Origin: Coturnix japonica
Taxonomy: Eukaryota > Chordata > Aves > Galliformes > Phasianidae
Direction of reading: 5' to 3'
Assembly (NCBI RefSeq): GCF_001577835.2
Contig: NC_029518.1
Location: forward strand, 47,897,640 to 47,961,639
Length of the DNA stretch: 64,000 bases
Shown here piece after piece: positions 14,423-28,517 of this stretch. The notes beneath the pieces were generated by a model. It was not told where the DNA came from. It worked only from the letters and a program-made list of their open reading frames with translations, and made no database searches. The translations under genes were made by a program, and so were the position numbers. Every line of letters begins with the position of its first letter. Within the stretch, counting starts at the first letter, position 1.

Positions 14423-17387
14423 TAACTTTGGAATGAGGCTGCTACGTGCAAAAGCCTTTTGTATTTTGTCAGAACAACAAACATTAGCACATGGTAACAG
14501 AAAATTTTACTTGCCATGTTACTAGAAAATTATGCTCTCGTTTTCTCTGTTGTGAGATAAGAAATTGCCTTTTAGCTCAGTGTTCACTGGATGCTTTTGT
14601 CAGCAGGTGTGTTTACAGCACAGTGACAGCATTTGTATAACCTCTGGCATACATTTGAGTTCTGTATCAGTGTGCATTTCCTTCTTGACTTTTGTCAGTC
14701 AGCACGAAATCTCCCTCCAACTTTTTTTTTTTTTTTTTTTTTAATTAGAAATATATTAATTCTATATCTGATAATCTCTTTGGTTTCACTTGAATTGCAT
14801 GGCTGAGGCTTTCAAGTCTGAAATACTCATGTATCTGGTTTAGTAGTTTGTGGAGTGCAGTTTAAGAGATAGAAATGGAACATAAGAATTAATGCATAGG
14901 AATAGCCATGTTTTTGACAGTAGGTGGAAAGAGCTGGGAGAGTACACACAGCACTCCATTAATTCACCTTGACTCGTGCCATCCTGCCTTTTACTGGAAC
15001 TCTTTTGAAGAACTGGAATTTCCTTTGGAAGCGCTTGCAGGTGGCTTAGTGCATACTAGTTGACTACACTATTTCAGACCTTTTCTGCTTACTGAAACTG
15101 CTTTCTAGTTTGTAAGTGATTTACAGTTTTTTCCATAGCTGAGAATGCCTGGTGCAGTCTATTACATATGAGAATGTACTGACATGGCTTTCATTAGAAT
15201 TATTATTTTTTTCATAAAGGACAGCACAATGCTTTCATTGTTTTGTTGAGTTTGTTACACTCCACTGGGCACAGAAGGTCCTTATGCGCATCTTGGATGT
15301 GAAAGGTATTTATTTTGGCTAAATGCCACAATCAATTGATACCTGTTCATTAATTAACAATTTTGAACTCAACATGCTACACAAGACTCGATGAAAAAAG
15401 ATTTGATTAAAAATAAAATAAAGAAATATGTATATATATAATATAAGGGGAATTCCATGAGTGCTCATTGAAAGTTGAAATTTTCTACTTAGCTATTTTT
15501 TAAATTGTTTATAGGTCTCTGCACAGAGAGACTGTTGTGCTTCTTCAGTGACTGAAACAACCAAAGCAATCGTGCTCTAAGCACTGATGAGTTAATAATG
15601 AAATCATTTACATCCACCTGAAGGGAAGGATGAGCTTTACTAATAAAAGAACATTGATGCTCCATAAAGCCATTGGATTGATGTAACTTCCTATATAGTT
15701 CTAATAAAATCACCTTCATAAAGGCTCAGCCCTGACGTCACACTGAACGCTATTATCAAATAGTACCTTAATTACTCAAACCAGCAACAGAATTAATGGG
15801 TTTGATGCTATCTACTATTCAGTAAAAGCTGGAGCCAGGTTAACAGAGATACACAATTCCTACCAACATTAAAATCTGAGAAACTGTATATGGCATGGCA
15901 AAAGAGAAAGCTCTGCTACTGCCCGTCAATAACACACATATATTACAGTCCTTAGACTGACATTTAATTTAACACATTCACACTGATAGTCCCACAAGAG
16001 GAGCAGCACGCTGCCAATTTTAAGAAAGGACTTTTTATACCTTATCTATTATTTACAGTTATTATTTACAATTCATTCCTCATAAGGTGCTGCTGGTAAT
16101 TACAACATTCTCTACATGTCCCTCAAACACTGATGTTTTTATCTTCTCTTGAATTAATTTTCATAATACTCAGTAATTATGAAAAAAACAGGCTGCAGTC
16201 CAGACAAAGACAGTCATACTCAAATTTAGACTAAATAACAGCAAATTACAGCTAACAGTGTAATGCTGGACTGCTAAGAAAGCCAGGTTCCACTGGAAAG
16301 TAGAGCAAACTGCTTACACAGACTTAACAGATGGTGAACTAAGTACAAGTGAGAACTACAGTATCTGACAGAGAAGTAAGCAGTTCCTTAGATTTTTAAT
16401 GGCAAAATCCTCTTTCCTATCTTCCTGTATTTGCATGTAACTCTCAACTTATATTTACAATTAATATTTCTCACTTAAGAAAAAATCTTCTGCACTAGAA
16501 TCAAGTGTTTTCCTTATCTTGCAGGGATTCAGGTACCACTGCAGATAGGTTATAGCATTTATGAAGTTTTCAGAATCAAGCTTTTCAGAGAACACATCAT
16601 CATTACTCGAAACCAAAGGTTAGAAATGCACTTCAGGAAACTTCACCTCCCTAGGATAAAGTTAACTTTGGTGGGTAAGTTTTTCCACCCGTATAGAGAG
16701 ATATAAAGTAGAAGTCAATGAGGAAATCTATGCTGCATGAGCTTTGCTGCAGTGGTTCGCTTAACTTTAAATGTGAATTTAAATGGAATTTTGGCTGCAT
16801 CATGTTTGAAAATGGCATTTAGCTATTACGTATCTATATGACAAGGAAATTACATCTATTATAATTCAATTCTTTAGCACAGATCTGCATTGGAATCAAA
16901 GTATGAAAGCTCATGAAGATTCTCTTCTTCTCTCAAGAGACTTCTTATTTTTGTAAACTACTTTCCTGAAGTGTAGGCCAATCATGCAGAAATTCTACTT
17001 TAGAAGTATCTAAATATAAAAACGAAAACTTTTTTTTTTTTTTTTCCATTTCTGTTAAATGAATATAATATTGAAGTACAGCTGATGCCAAATACTTTTC
17101 TCTACATCTGATTTACTAGCAGGGTTTTTGTATGTATCCCTTGGAATACAGATAACATTGATGAAAATTAAATTGGATTTCGTGTGTGGTTCCAAAGATG
17201 TTTCAGACCACATATAATTACAGCATAGCATTTAAGAAGGGTCTTGAAAGGCATTTTGGTCTGATGAAAATAATAGAATGTGATCAGTGGCAGTTTCTAT
17301 ACTAGTAGAAAATGCAGATTTAAGGCATTTAAAATAGTATTCCTAAAGTCAGCTCTTCACTTATAAAGGGCATCGACAAAATGCTTA
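14423..17387. other. Intergenic, AT-rich
   Basis: No gene recognised. Contains T-runs of 21 bases (14722-14742) and 16 bases (17030-17045), a short AT run at 15429-15442 and a consensus CRE octamer at 15733-15740. Confidence 0.5.
15733..15740. promoter_or_regulatory. Consensus CRE octamer (possible)
   Basis: TGACGTCA, the palindromic CREB/ATF site, including a CpG in an otherwise CpG-poor neighbourhood. An 8-mer occurs by chance, so function is unproven. There is no adjacent promoter or CpG island. Confidence 0.3.
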
Positions 17388-17465
17388 ATCATAGAATCAC
17401 AGAATCACAAGGTTGGAAAGGACTTTTAGATAATCTAGTCCAACCATCCTCCCTTTGCCATACCA
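17388..17465 (-). repeat. Short CR1 LINE 3' terminus
   Basis: atcatagaatcacagaatca, then caaggttggaaaggac and ctagtccaaccatcctccct: the reverse-complemented last ~75 bp of a CR1. The resemblance fades after ~17465, so the copy is very short. Confidence 0.85.
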
Positions 17466-18599
17466 TAATCGAACAGACAAAGGTGTAACTGAGAACGCCA
17501 ATACTACACTGTTCAGAGGAATCTTTTTAACAGTTCCATGTATCGATTCAAGCATAATCTGACTACTTAAAACAGTAAGTACATAGATCAGTATTAAAAT
17601 CAACCCATGTAGGGAAAGCACCATAATGCCCTTGCTGTCTGTTGCAACCATCCACAGCACCTGTGGCAGCAAAGAACCTTGACACACAGCAGCATGTGGA
17701 ACCACAGGCCAGCAGGGTTAACTAGCAACATCAAACTCCAAGTTATCATTATTTAATTATTAGCAGTAGTTACGAGAACTTTTCCGCTTTTGCTGTAGTA
17801 ATGCTTTTCCCTTGAAGTTCAATAACCAAAATATGCCCTCGCTTTGCATACAGAAACTAAGAGCTGCCTCTTGGCTTTATCAGTTGGTCTGGATATTCAG
17901 GATTTTGACGGCGTGGGGAGTGGGAAAAGGATATTTACACAACACAGCTTTAGGCACTTGGTGTACTTCCTTCCCCCTCCTTGTCTCCAGCGTCTGCCAG
18001 GTTTACATTTGCTGTGACTATAGCACTTCTGTCTCCTCTGAGAACAAAACACCAGAAGCAGCCTATCACCTCTGGGTTTCTGATAAGCTGCAAGGAAATA
18101 GGACTTAAATTCACATGACAGGTACTCAGCTAATCACTTCTAGTAAATGATATTGCTATTGTGGATATTAAATAGAGAAAATTATTTGTGTCTACGAACA
18201 GCCATTCATCTACTTTAAATCTTCTACTGAGAAACACTTTTAAGGCTAATTCTGATTTACTCTATTAGTACTTTCCCCACTTACAGAAGATTACAACGTA
18301 AGCCTACATCAACAGTTCTGGTGAAATAACAACTGGAGAGAAACACAGTCAGACAACACCATCTGATTTTTAGCTATTTTCCACAGAAAGTCATCAGTGT
18401 CATCTAAAACTACCACCAAGATGAGTAATATGAATATCAAACCTGGAGGTTGGGCATGGTCAGATTGGCAACCATTAGCAAAGACATCAGTGTTTATAAT
18501 ATCTTTCTTTCCCTGAATTTCTTATACTTTTAGTTACGGTTCACATAGTACACACTTACCTGAAGCTTCCTCATCTTGTTCTGAGGGTGAACAACTCTG
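17466..18599. other. Intergenic, nothing recognised
   Basis: No gene or clear repeat. Open frames at 17397-17705 (minus) and 17812-18108 (plus) have no recognisable domain and are treated as chance. Confidence 0.45.
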
Positions 18600-18685
18600 G
18601 GTGGCCTCCTACAGCAAGGGCTTGGATAGGTTGGGTCACAGAGCCTCTGGAGTCCCTTCCAACCCTCACTTTCCTGTGCTCCTTG
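18600..18685 (+). repeat. Degenerate CR1 3' end
   Basis: agcaagggcttggataggtt, then tctggagtcccttccaaccc, follows the order of the CR1 3' terminus (gggcttggactagatga... cccttccaaccc). Diverged and short. Confidence 0.5.
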
Positions 18686-18879
18686 GAAATGGAAGTATCT
18701 CTCCTCTCTGGTAGATATGCAATTTAAACTGAACTGGAATCAGACTGGTGTTTTGAAAGCAGCATTTTAAAATAGCACAAGTAAATGAAATGCAGATGTT
18801 CTATAGGGACATTATAAAATGAGACATGGTGATTCTGAAACATTGCGCTCTATACTCGTAAGGGAAATTGGTAATCACA

Positions 18880-19160
18880 GCCTGAACCTCTGATTAATCA
18901 ACTGAGGCAAGTGTTGGGTCAGCTGTGGGAGCACAGGTGAGAGTAATTTAGCTGTGCTCCTGGGAGGGGTGGAGCTTGACTCCACCTCCTCTAGACCTCA
19001 TTTAAGGGCTGACCACCACTAAGGTGGCATCTCTTGGAGACTGCTCTTTGGAGGAGATTGCCTCAGCATTTCCTGGTGAAGGCATTCATATTGGTGAGTT
19101 TTTCCTCATAAAAAACCTTTTGAAAATCTGTTACCATCTTTGTTATCATCTTTGTATTGT
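18880..19160 (+). repeat. Unclassified repeat-like block
   Basis: A moderately GC-rich block unlike its AT-rich surroundings. It contains ggtggagcttgactccacc (an inverted repeat) and a TATA-like catttaagg about 20 bases later, and lies directly before a CR1 on the same strand. The arrangement recalls a promoter-bearing end of an avian interspersed element, possibly LTR-like, but I cannot name a family and boundaries are approximate. Confidence 0.3.
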
Positions 19161-19167
19161 TCCACCT

Positions 19168-19545
19168 CACAGTACTCAAAGGGAGCATACAAATAGGAGG
19201 GAGACTGACTTTGTATATGCTCTGATACCACACACTCTGAAGATTGTTGCAATTAAGAACAGAACTGTATGTAAATATTTAGCATAATAGGACAAGGGTT
19301 TAAAGTATGAATATGGGATATTTAGATTTGATGTTAGGAGGAAATTCTTTACTCAAGGGGTGATAGGGCACAGGCTGCCCAGAGGATGTGGATGCTCTAT
19401 TCCTACAGGCATTTGAGGCTGGGTTTCATGAGGCCCTGGGCAGCCTGAGCTGGTGTGTGGTAACTGCCCGTGGAAGGGTACTGGAACAGAGTTAACTTTA
19501 AAAGGTTGCTTCCAACCTGTACCCACTATATGTCATACCATCATA
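19168..19545 (+). repeat. CR1 LINE 3' fragment, plus strand
   Basis: Sense CR1 3' region: aggagggagactgactttgt, aggacaagggtttaaagtat, gatgttaggaggaaattctt, gcacaggctgcccagaggat, ggccctgggcagcctgagct, ending near ggttgcttccaacc. About 60 bases in the middle (~19215-19275) do not fit the pattern and may be a later insertion or drift. Confidence 0.85.
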
Positions 19546-22500
19546 TATGGGATTATTAATGCTGCCCACCTAGACATAAGAAGAGCTGAAAATATGAACA
19601 GGAATAAAACCAAAACTTTTAATTCTGAAGGTGAAAATGTACAGCAAATTCCATATTATAAGTTTAATACAATTCTATGTTATGATGTTTTGTTTATACT
19701 TACAAAATATTTATAAATGGTTCATTTATCCTGTATGAAGTCTTTTGTATTTAAAGAAAAGCTGAAAGGCAACTGATGGCAACAACTTATGTGGTGCACT
19801 TGAACATGACCGTTACACAACCTGTGACCGTTGTTAGATTGTTTGCCTGCATTTCTCTTTAGAATTTGTGAATTTAATGAAGATTTAAGAGATATATTTA
19901 GAACTCCCTTATTTAGTAGAACAATACAGTGTTTGCATGCAATTATCTTCTTAACTGTGATGATTTCCAGAGTGTATGGTAGTTCAGAGCCTTAATACAT
20001 AACACTGCTCAGATGCTCTCAGAACACGAGTTGCAATTTTCAGGCCAAAAGAACAGCTTAAATTCAAACAGGATAATTTGGTGTACATAATAGAAGTATG
20101 GAAAACAATGGAAAGAATCAGTTTAGTCTTTCTAAACCCAGGTACTCATTTAATTCCAGTCTTGATTTATTATTTCTTTCTATCATTTGGATAATTTGAC
20201 TGCCACAAGGAAACAGCTGTGGGTGTCCTCTGTAGTCCTATAATGATGCTGAGTTCTTAGATCTTTTTTTCTGTAAGATTTAGAATCTGAGATGGGTTAT
20301 GGAAAGTGGAATTTACCCAGATATCCTCACTTAATGATTCCCCCAGATTACTTGGACAGAATATATTTCCCAGTTGTTTTCGCTTTTTCACCACTGGTAT
20401 AATTTACATCTAAATTATTGCATTAACATGTTTTAAGACCAAAAATTTGACTGTTGATACAAATGCATATTAGTGCATAAGCATTTCTTTAAGTTTGGCA
20501 GAGCTACAGGGAAAAATACTGGAAAAGGAGATTGAGACAGAGAAAGCAGATTAGATCATTCACTGGAGTAGTCTTTCACAGTGCTGGATACCAGCTGCAA
20601 GCAGAATATGAGCACAGACACTGTGGAAATTTCTCACTCTAAGAAATAGAATTGGTGCTGAAAATACCATTTGTAATAGCACTGTTACATTGTGCATTTC
20701 AAGACTGCATCTTAAAAAAAATTTAATGGCTAATTTTTACTGCCAGCTACCTTTGCAGTAAAGCAGAGAGATCAGTTTGTGAAGACAGAGCCTCTCCAAC
20801 ACAAGCATTTCCTATGGGTGAATGAGGAACTAGCACCACAGTGGTCTATTTTTTCTTCTGGAGACAGAATAATTAAGTATTTTGTACACCAGTGGCAAGT
20901 TGCATTGGGAAGGCAGAACGACATACTAAAGCATTATAATCAATAAAATTTGTAATTAATAAATCATACCACAAGAAATAAGAAGCCCTCAATATTTGAA
21001 CCTTCTATCATTTTGGCTCCTTCAATACCATTTTTTCTTTAAATTTTTCAGTTTTATTAATTTGTGTGACAGAAAATAGAAATTCTTCAACAGAAGGACC
21101 ACTAGTTGAATGAAATTCATATGAATTCACTAATAATATATATACAGTTTTAAATACTTTGAACTTTATAATAGAAATTCCATCACTGAATTGAAGTAAA
21201 AGCTAGGTTTATTTGTTTTGGTGCCAATCCTGTGTTAGGGATGGCTCCTAAAATAAATAATTGAAGTCAGGTATAAAAACATACAGCTCTCCCTTCCGAA
21301 ATTTTGATCTATTAAGAAGGTAGGGAAGCCAAAGCTCTGTCTGATCATTTTGCATGGTTTTGCCAAGGAAGCAGTACACAATGTCTGTTGACTCAAATAT
21401 GCAGGAGTAGGAAGTCTAATTAGTCTGCAAAGAGATGGTTATTCCTTTGTAGTCTAATTGATGCTGGATATCCTTCAACATACTAATACACGCCCATTTT
21501 TAACAGAAGGGTGCTTTGTAAAGCTTTGGCATACTTACACCTGACTCATTTTCTAATGCATTGTGTACTGTGGTTAGAAGTACAGAGTAATCAGTCAGAG
21601 CAGCTTCCAACACAAATTTAATACACGCTTGAATATTTTATTGTTTTTAAAATAACACTCTTATTTGATGGAAATTAGTTATAAACTCAGGAAGAAAAAA
21701 GTAACACACCTTTTGAATACATATAAATACCCCTCAAAGAAAACTGGCTGCAGTTATACAGGCTAATGACAGCTAGAGTGATGTGAAGCTCAAGGATGCT
21801 GCTGATAGCTCTCCATCCTCCAGATAACCTGAGTTTATACCCTAAGGCTTTGCTATTCAAGAACCTTCCAAAAGATAATGCAAAACTTTATAAGATGGCA
21901 TTTGCTCTGAAAAACACTGACCCTGTTTTTGTTTTTTTTTTTCCCCCCTAAACTAGTCTTTGTATACAGGATTTTCATTTTGGCAACTCTAGCCAATTTT
22001 CACATCTCAAATGGTAGTTAAAGAAAGTAAACAGAGATATATCCTGTTAAGAAATAATATACTCAAAGCCATAATGGAAAACACTGAAAAAGACACCAGC
22101 ATTTGCCAATGTGGAATAAAGCTATATCCAGAAACCCATGGAAATACACCACTGACACAATTTTCTCCTTCCGGTTTACAAATTGCTTGTTTTGTATTCA
22201 ATGCTCAAAAAATTAAATGATTATTTATGATTATCTATAAGAGTAACAGGAAAAAATACATCCTTGGGTAGTCCCCACTGACTTTCGGGAGAGTTTGCAA
22301 AGTACAGAAATAAGTGAATCTTCCCACTCAGGCCTATGACACTTTGAACAAAAATGTGGTTCTAGAACAAAAAGAAAGAATTTATGGAAATCTATGTTGG
22401 CAAATTATATATCCCAGAAGATAACAAAGACTTTCTATAGCATTCCAATAATTTATGGCACAGGCAGGAAACTGCAGTCTTGAGGAAGAGTTCAAAATGG

Positions 22501-25500
22501 GTTATTCCAGATGATAATTAGGAGTTCTGTTCCTTAGCTAATCTTGAAAGCTGCAGATGAAGGAACAAAAATATCTGGCAAATGTGACACACAAGCCTTC
22601 AGAATACATATCTTCCACAGACTCTAGCACTGCACAGTAAATGGACAAAATAATGATAAACAATGATGTAATTGTTTAAATCTAGAACCTGTGTTAAGAA
22701 GCTTTAATAGCAGTTTAGCAGTTAAAGTATTTTGATCCAAGTCAGCAGTAGAACTCTGAACTGATTTTTAAGAGTATTTTTCTGTTTTCATCATCATTTC
22801 TTCCACTGAGAGAAATCTGGATGTAGCTTCTGCTTCATCCTTACACTATTTATTTCCTCCCCCTGCCCTTGGAGGTTTTCCCTACTTCTCTTTCATATAC
22901 TTTGCAATAACATGGCACCAAATAATATGATGTCTCTAATCACCTATTGTTCCCGTACAATTACAAGGAGTCATGGAAATCATGTTGCAACTATGCGTAA
23001 AATGGCATACAGATGTACAAGCATGCTCCACCTTGGGAGAACAAAGCTGTCTGTCCACCAGCAACTCATACTTTTTAGAACATAACATCAATAATAATAA
23101 TAAAAAGCTATTTACTAAAGTACCTACCATTACTGTTGCTACATTGCAGGACAGTGGTTGGGTTTCTTTTAAAATGTTTATGTGATTTGCTCATGATTCA
23201 TGGCAACTCCAGCAAACAATTTGGCTGCACGCATGAAACAGTAATTGAAAGCAGTCCGAGAGAGAAGTAACCAGAATAAAAAGAATATATATTTTTTGCA
23301 CCTGAATATTGTTATTGCCTAATTTTCCGTGGACGGAAATCCACATGCTTTTTTAATGTTCTAATTTTCTCCCCAGGAGACTGCTGGTTTCATCATCTTA
23401 GTGGAAGATCTCTATAGGACTAGATTCCTCCTCTGATAAGGAGAAAACTTGACACGTAGACATGAAATTTGGTATGATGGAATCAGACATTATAAAACTA
23501 GAGGCCAATGTTTATATGCCGAATTTTATTAACGTTCTTTTCCTGTACAATCTGCCCAGGTCGTTTTCTTCCCTCCTTGCCCATTTTGATCACACAAATC
23601 AAAATCTGTGGTGACAGGGAAAGGAAGAACCAGAAAAGTCGTTATTTGCATTCAACTGCTCAAGACTTGCAAAGGATTCCAGGATTTAGTATGACCATGG
23701 AGCATGTGGGCTTTTCTGCAAGTTACAATTTGTCATTTGATGGCAAGCTTGGCATTTAAACAAGTATCAGATAAAAATGCATATGATAACTTTTGAAGCC
23801 ATACTTTTCAAGTGTGAAGTATGTAAAAGGATAGTTTTTAAGTAAAACAGTCATTACATGAACATTTTAACTTAGTGGATACAAGATGTCTGTGCAAATC
23901 TCTTCCTGGAGAATCAAATGACCGTGCAGTATAATGTGCAATGAAAAAGTAAGAGATAATGTAGCTGTGGAAGTTTCCTTTACCAATTGTAACCTCTTAT
24001 ACATTTTACTGTTTTGAAACTTCATACACACAAAATCTCTGGTTTCAATTGTATCTAGCCAGAGGGAAATGTAAATTACATTAAAACTACATCAAAAACT
24101 ATATTAGAAATTGAAGTTTAAAAACTATTAAAAATTATAATTTTGTATACACTTATAAGAATTAAGCAGATATTCATCATATTAAGATGTCTGCATGCAC
24201 TCCAATCCCCCCACTGCAATACGGCTGCCTCCAGTTCAGCATCCAACACTTGTTTTCCTTTAGAATCTAGATTCAGTTTTCATTCTCCAAACTCCAAGAG
24301 ATCCATTTGTTGAGCTCTGACTGGAGATATGACTCTGAGAAAAGTTAATTATCACACATCCTTCTGCAAATACTGCTACCAAAGATCTTCTGAAGCTCAG
24401 GAAGAAAGTACAATCCTCGCATTTTCTCTATTGCTCATATTGGTTGAAAACCCAGATCTGTAAACCTTTCCAAATTACATAAGAAAGTCTAAACATGTGA
24501 GCTATCACTTATACATATACATCAAGGCACAACAATCTCCCCTCTAAGTGAAACTACAGAATATGAACAAATAGAAACATTTGAAGAACTAATGTGGATC
24601 TCTTCAGGTCTCTGTTGTTGATACATCATTTTTGAAAGGGGCCATGCCAGCCCTATTTTGATAATATAATAAATACATTAAATGAGTCCAAAGGTCCTCT
24701 CCACTTTCATCACCCTGAATTTATTTATTTTATTTTACAGCTATCCTTGGTCTTTGCAATCCTTTCCTTGCAGAGTGCAGTAACTTACATTTTCCCCCAT
24801 GCTGCTGTACAAAAAATAAATAAATTGATAATTAAAAAGTTCTTTCTGTGTTTTATCCTGTCTTGTAAACTTCTGCCTTTTCCAGCTTCTATTCCATCTC
24901 TTCTAAGGTTGTAAAGAAACTTCACAGCAGTCACTGCTAATGCTCCCATGCCATGTGGGATTCTAATAATCTCTTTGTTTCTTTCACCCAATCATTTATG
25001 CACCCACTCCCATTTTGCAGAGAGGGACTTTTCACCCCCCAGCATATACCTCCAACCTCTTTTAAGTTTGTTTCCAATGCTTCTATTTAACGTATGAGGT
25101 CATTAACATTCAGAGGTCATTTAAAGATTATATTCAGAACCATCATTACCAGACTACTACAATATTTTCTCAAGCCAAAAAGAGCTCCAATGGAAACACA
25201 GGATTCTTTCCTTGACAGTGAAATTTATTAAGTAAACTCATGTCTCCTCCAATTTTCTTAAGTCTGTGCTTCAGAAACTTCACTTTCAATGGACAGCCAT
25301 TACAAATTTCACCTGAAATGATTCGAACCATTTGAAAAGTACACCTCCAGTATTACAAAATGGAACCCAATTGAAAAATAACTCAATCATTTCATAAGCA
25401 GTAACCTGCTTTGAAAGACATGAATCCTGAAATACAGCATGGGGGCTTTTCCTGTGGAAATACAAATACGTAAAGAACTGCAAAAGCTGTTTAACTAACA

Positions 25501-28500
25501 TTTAACAGATTTACTAAAAATTCTATTTTACAAAAGAAGGAAAAGTGGAACATCTGTCAGAGAGCTTTTTTGTTCCTTGATATAAATAAGATTACGATTC
25601 AGAGCTCACAGTCCAAATGGGAAAGACCAGCATGCATGTAGGTTTTAATCATTTCAAAAGAGGGATGTGTTGGCTGTAGAGTAGCAGAAATGGCATTCTC
25701 CTTTAGATACCAATGTATGCACTGGGAACTTGCTAAAGAGGAACTATGTGTCGATACTCTATCGCTCAGAGTAGCTGTAAAACACATCAGTCAACACTTA
25801 GGCAAGCTCACAAGATAATTAACAATGGGGTCACAAATTCCACTGCCTACCACTTATACCAACTTGGAATAATTTCAGGCTGTCCACCTACATACTCCCG
25901 CCACTTTTAAACATTTTTTTATTTTAAAAATTTTTGAACAATTCTGCAACATGGGCTTGAATTTCAGGCTATTTGCCTGCCATGCTTAAAACTATCCCAG
26001 AGCTGGTACTTAACGGAACAGAAGTGTTTTGCTGTAATTTACTTCAGGTATCAATTAAGATGATAAATACTTAGAATGTGTTGCATCAAACATAAGCAGC
26101 TTCTATATGTACCTTCAAAAGTATTTTGGTGAGCTGTAATAAAACTTCTACATTAAAAAATAAAATGGTCAGGGCAAAATAATTTTACGTCAAATATAAA
26201 TTAAAATGCTAATTTAAGTATTGTGGTATGAAAGCCAGCATTTAGGGTGTGTTTGACCTTACTGTGTTCAGGCAAATTTTACATTATCAATCTTCTAACT
26301 ACTACTTTATGTTCAGAAATAGTGAGCTTATATTTTCTCTAGCCAGCTACTCTTTAACTTCTGCATAAGCATTTTCATCTCCATTCCAGTCAGAGACACA
26401 TGCTCTTCTTCCTCTTTTTTTTTTTTTTTTTAGGCTGAAGGTAATACACTTGTAAATGCTCACTTACGTCTTTTTCGTAGCTTACTTTTTCCACTGATAA
26501 TTCTCCAGTTTCATAAGACTTCCAACAGAAACGTGACCAAGATAGTCTTTTTACACACTTTAATAAATACTTCAATTTAGTTATCAGCTGCCTTAGTTAT
26601 GTGTTTTAATTTCATATCAAGCACTAAAAAATTTTTTTCATTGAAAAGCCACAAATTAATACACTATTACATCAAAGCTGCCTTAATATAAAAGTCCAGA
26701 AGTCCTTTTAACTATATTATAAAAAGATACAGGAAAAATGACCTCCCTTCTCATGGCCTGGGGACTGAATCTGGTATTTGTAAACAGTGGTATGATGCAC
26801 AAATGAAAGCAACTTTTGATTATTATTATTTTCTTTTTAGTAACAATGGAATACATATGCAAAGTTCCACCTCCTTCATACAACTAAAAAGCAGCTGTTC
26901 CAATCACACTGTAATAGAAGAATTTACATGGAAAAATTTATAGAAATTCAGATTGATACCAAAGGATCTATCTTGCATGAAGCACTATACAAAATATAGG
27001 CTTACTAACAGGTTCTATACAATGTAATTGTCAAAAAAGTTTCAGACAGATTTATTCTAAACATCCCGATCCAATTAAAATCTAATCCAAACCACTATCC
27101 AGATTAGCATGCCATACCAACAAGCCACACCCGTACCAGAAAGCAAACACAAGCAGTTCAGGTGTTCTAACTATTATATCTTGCTTAAAACTACATCAAC
27201 AAATTTCACACTACCCTTTTCAAACTTGCTGACAGTCAATCTGAGCTCATAAAATAATATCAGCTCAGTTCTAATGCATGCTTATGTTTGATTATATTTT
27301 TCTCAACTTTTTGCTTTGAGTTTCAGACACATTTCAAATGCTGCAAAAACAGTGCAGTTACAAATGACGTGCATTCAATCCAAGAGCTTGGAAAGACAGA
27401 CATATCAGATAATCTGCTGTTAAAAGATATTACATAAATCAGATATACTTTGTGGTGTACTCAATTACTATGTCATGCCAGTTAAAAGACTACTTAGTCT
27501 TTTTTTCAAACAGCATGGAGGAATTCTTAGCAACCAAGAGCCCTAAATTAGCAGGAGCACACTGAAAACAGACTCAAAATTCAATTTCCAAGATATTTTA
27601 ATTAGTTCCCAAGACCAAGTAGCCTCCACAGCACAGCAGACAGAAAGAATGTTAGCTGGGAATACTAACTTTTAGATCCCTAATACCAAAGATGAACCAA
27701 ATGGTGGGACTGTCCTGTGATTCAATTTATTAAAGAGATGAAACATTTATGAAGTAAGTTCCCCTAGGAGTTCACATTGTTTGGCATCTCTGCTTTTAGT
27801 TGCAGGACCATCTCCACTAAATATTAGTACTTTCTCTGAGTTAACCATACATAAACAAAATCATCAGTGTTCACGCAAAGAATCAGTGATCAAGACTGCA
27901 TGCAGTTGGTGGTGGTTGGGCTGGAATGCAATCAAAATTACTCTTCCTGATGTATTAAGAAATGTTCTCAAATGCATGTATTAAAATAATATACAAACAA
28001 CCTCAAGTCCTGTTTAACTTTATGTCTCAGATAATACTCAAATAATTTAGGTATGGAAAAAAGTCCTTCCCATTTTGCATATCTGTCAGTCTTCTTTCAT
28101 GCTTTCTTTTATGGAGGAAGTCGTGAATGTAAAGCTAAATAACTTAAATAATTGTTTGAAAAAATGAAAGCAGAGGCAGAATTTTAATGGAACATTGTTA
28201 TGTTCAACATTTTTGCAGATTTGCGATTTCCCATACTGATAATCTAAATACTGAAGTATGAATTCTAACACTTAAGCAGTGTTCACGTTACATTCTTCAG
28301 CATTTTGCTTACATCAAGCAACTGCATTCATATGCTTCTAGCTCCACTGTTTTAAAAATGAAAACGGAGAGTCCTGCTGACACTGAAAAAATGATTTCGT
28401 TGTCACAGGTGCTGAGATGGAGAACTTCTGTATATTTCCACTCCCCTAACAGGTACAGTAATAAGCTGTTAGTTCTTTAGGCAAATGACATGAATCTGTT

Positions 28501-28511
28501 GAATTAAAGGC
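19546..28511. other. Long gene-free stretch left of VTA1
   Basis: About 9 kb of AT-rich sequence with no recognised exon, RNA gene or CR1. The right end, nearest VTA1, may include VTA1 3'-UTR if a poly(A) site beyond the one at the stop codon is used; TTTATT (a minus-strand AATAAA) recurs, for example near 27724. A T-run lies at 26415-26431. The short open frames here have no recognisable product. Confidence 0.45.
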
Positions 28512-28517
28512 TTTATT
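28512..28517 (-). terminator. AATAAA poly(A) hexamer over the VTA1 stop
   Basis: On the minus strand the VTA1 end reads GAGAATAAAG: the TAA stop sits inside a canonical AATAAA. If used, the 3'-UTR would be only a few tens of bases. Whether it is used cannot be told; more distal signals may serve. Confidence 0.45.

Noticed and set aside
17466-18108. Possible extension of the short CR1 into a longer element
   Set aside because: After 17465 the sequence no longer follows the CR1 pattern, and no other repeat family was recognised.
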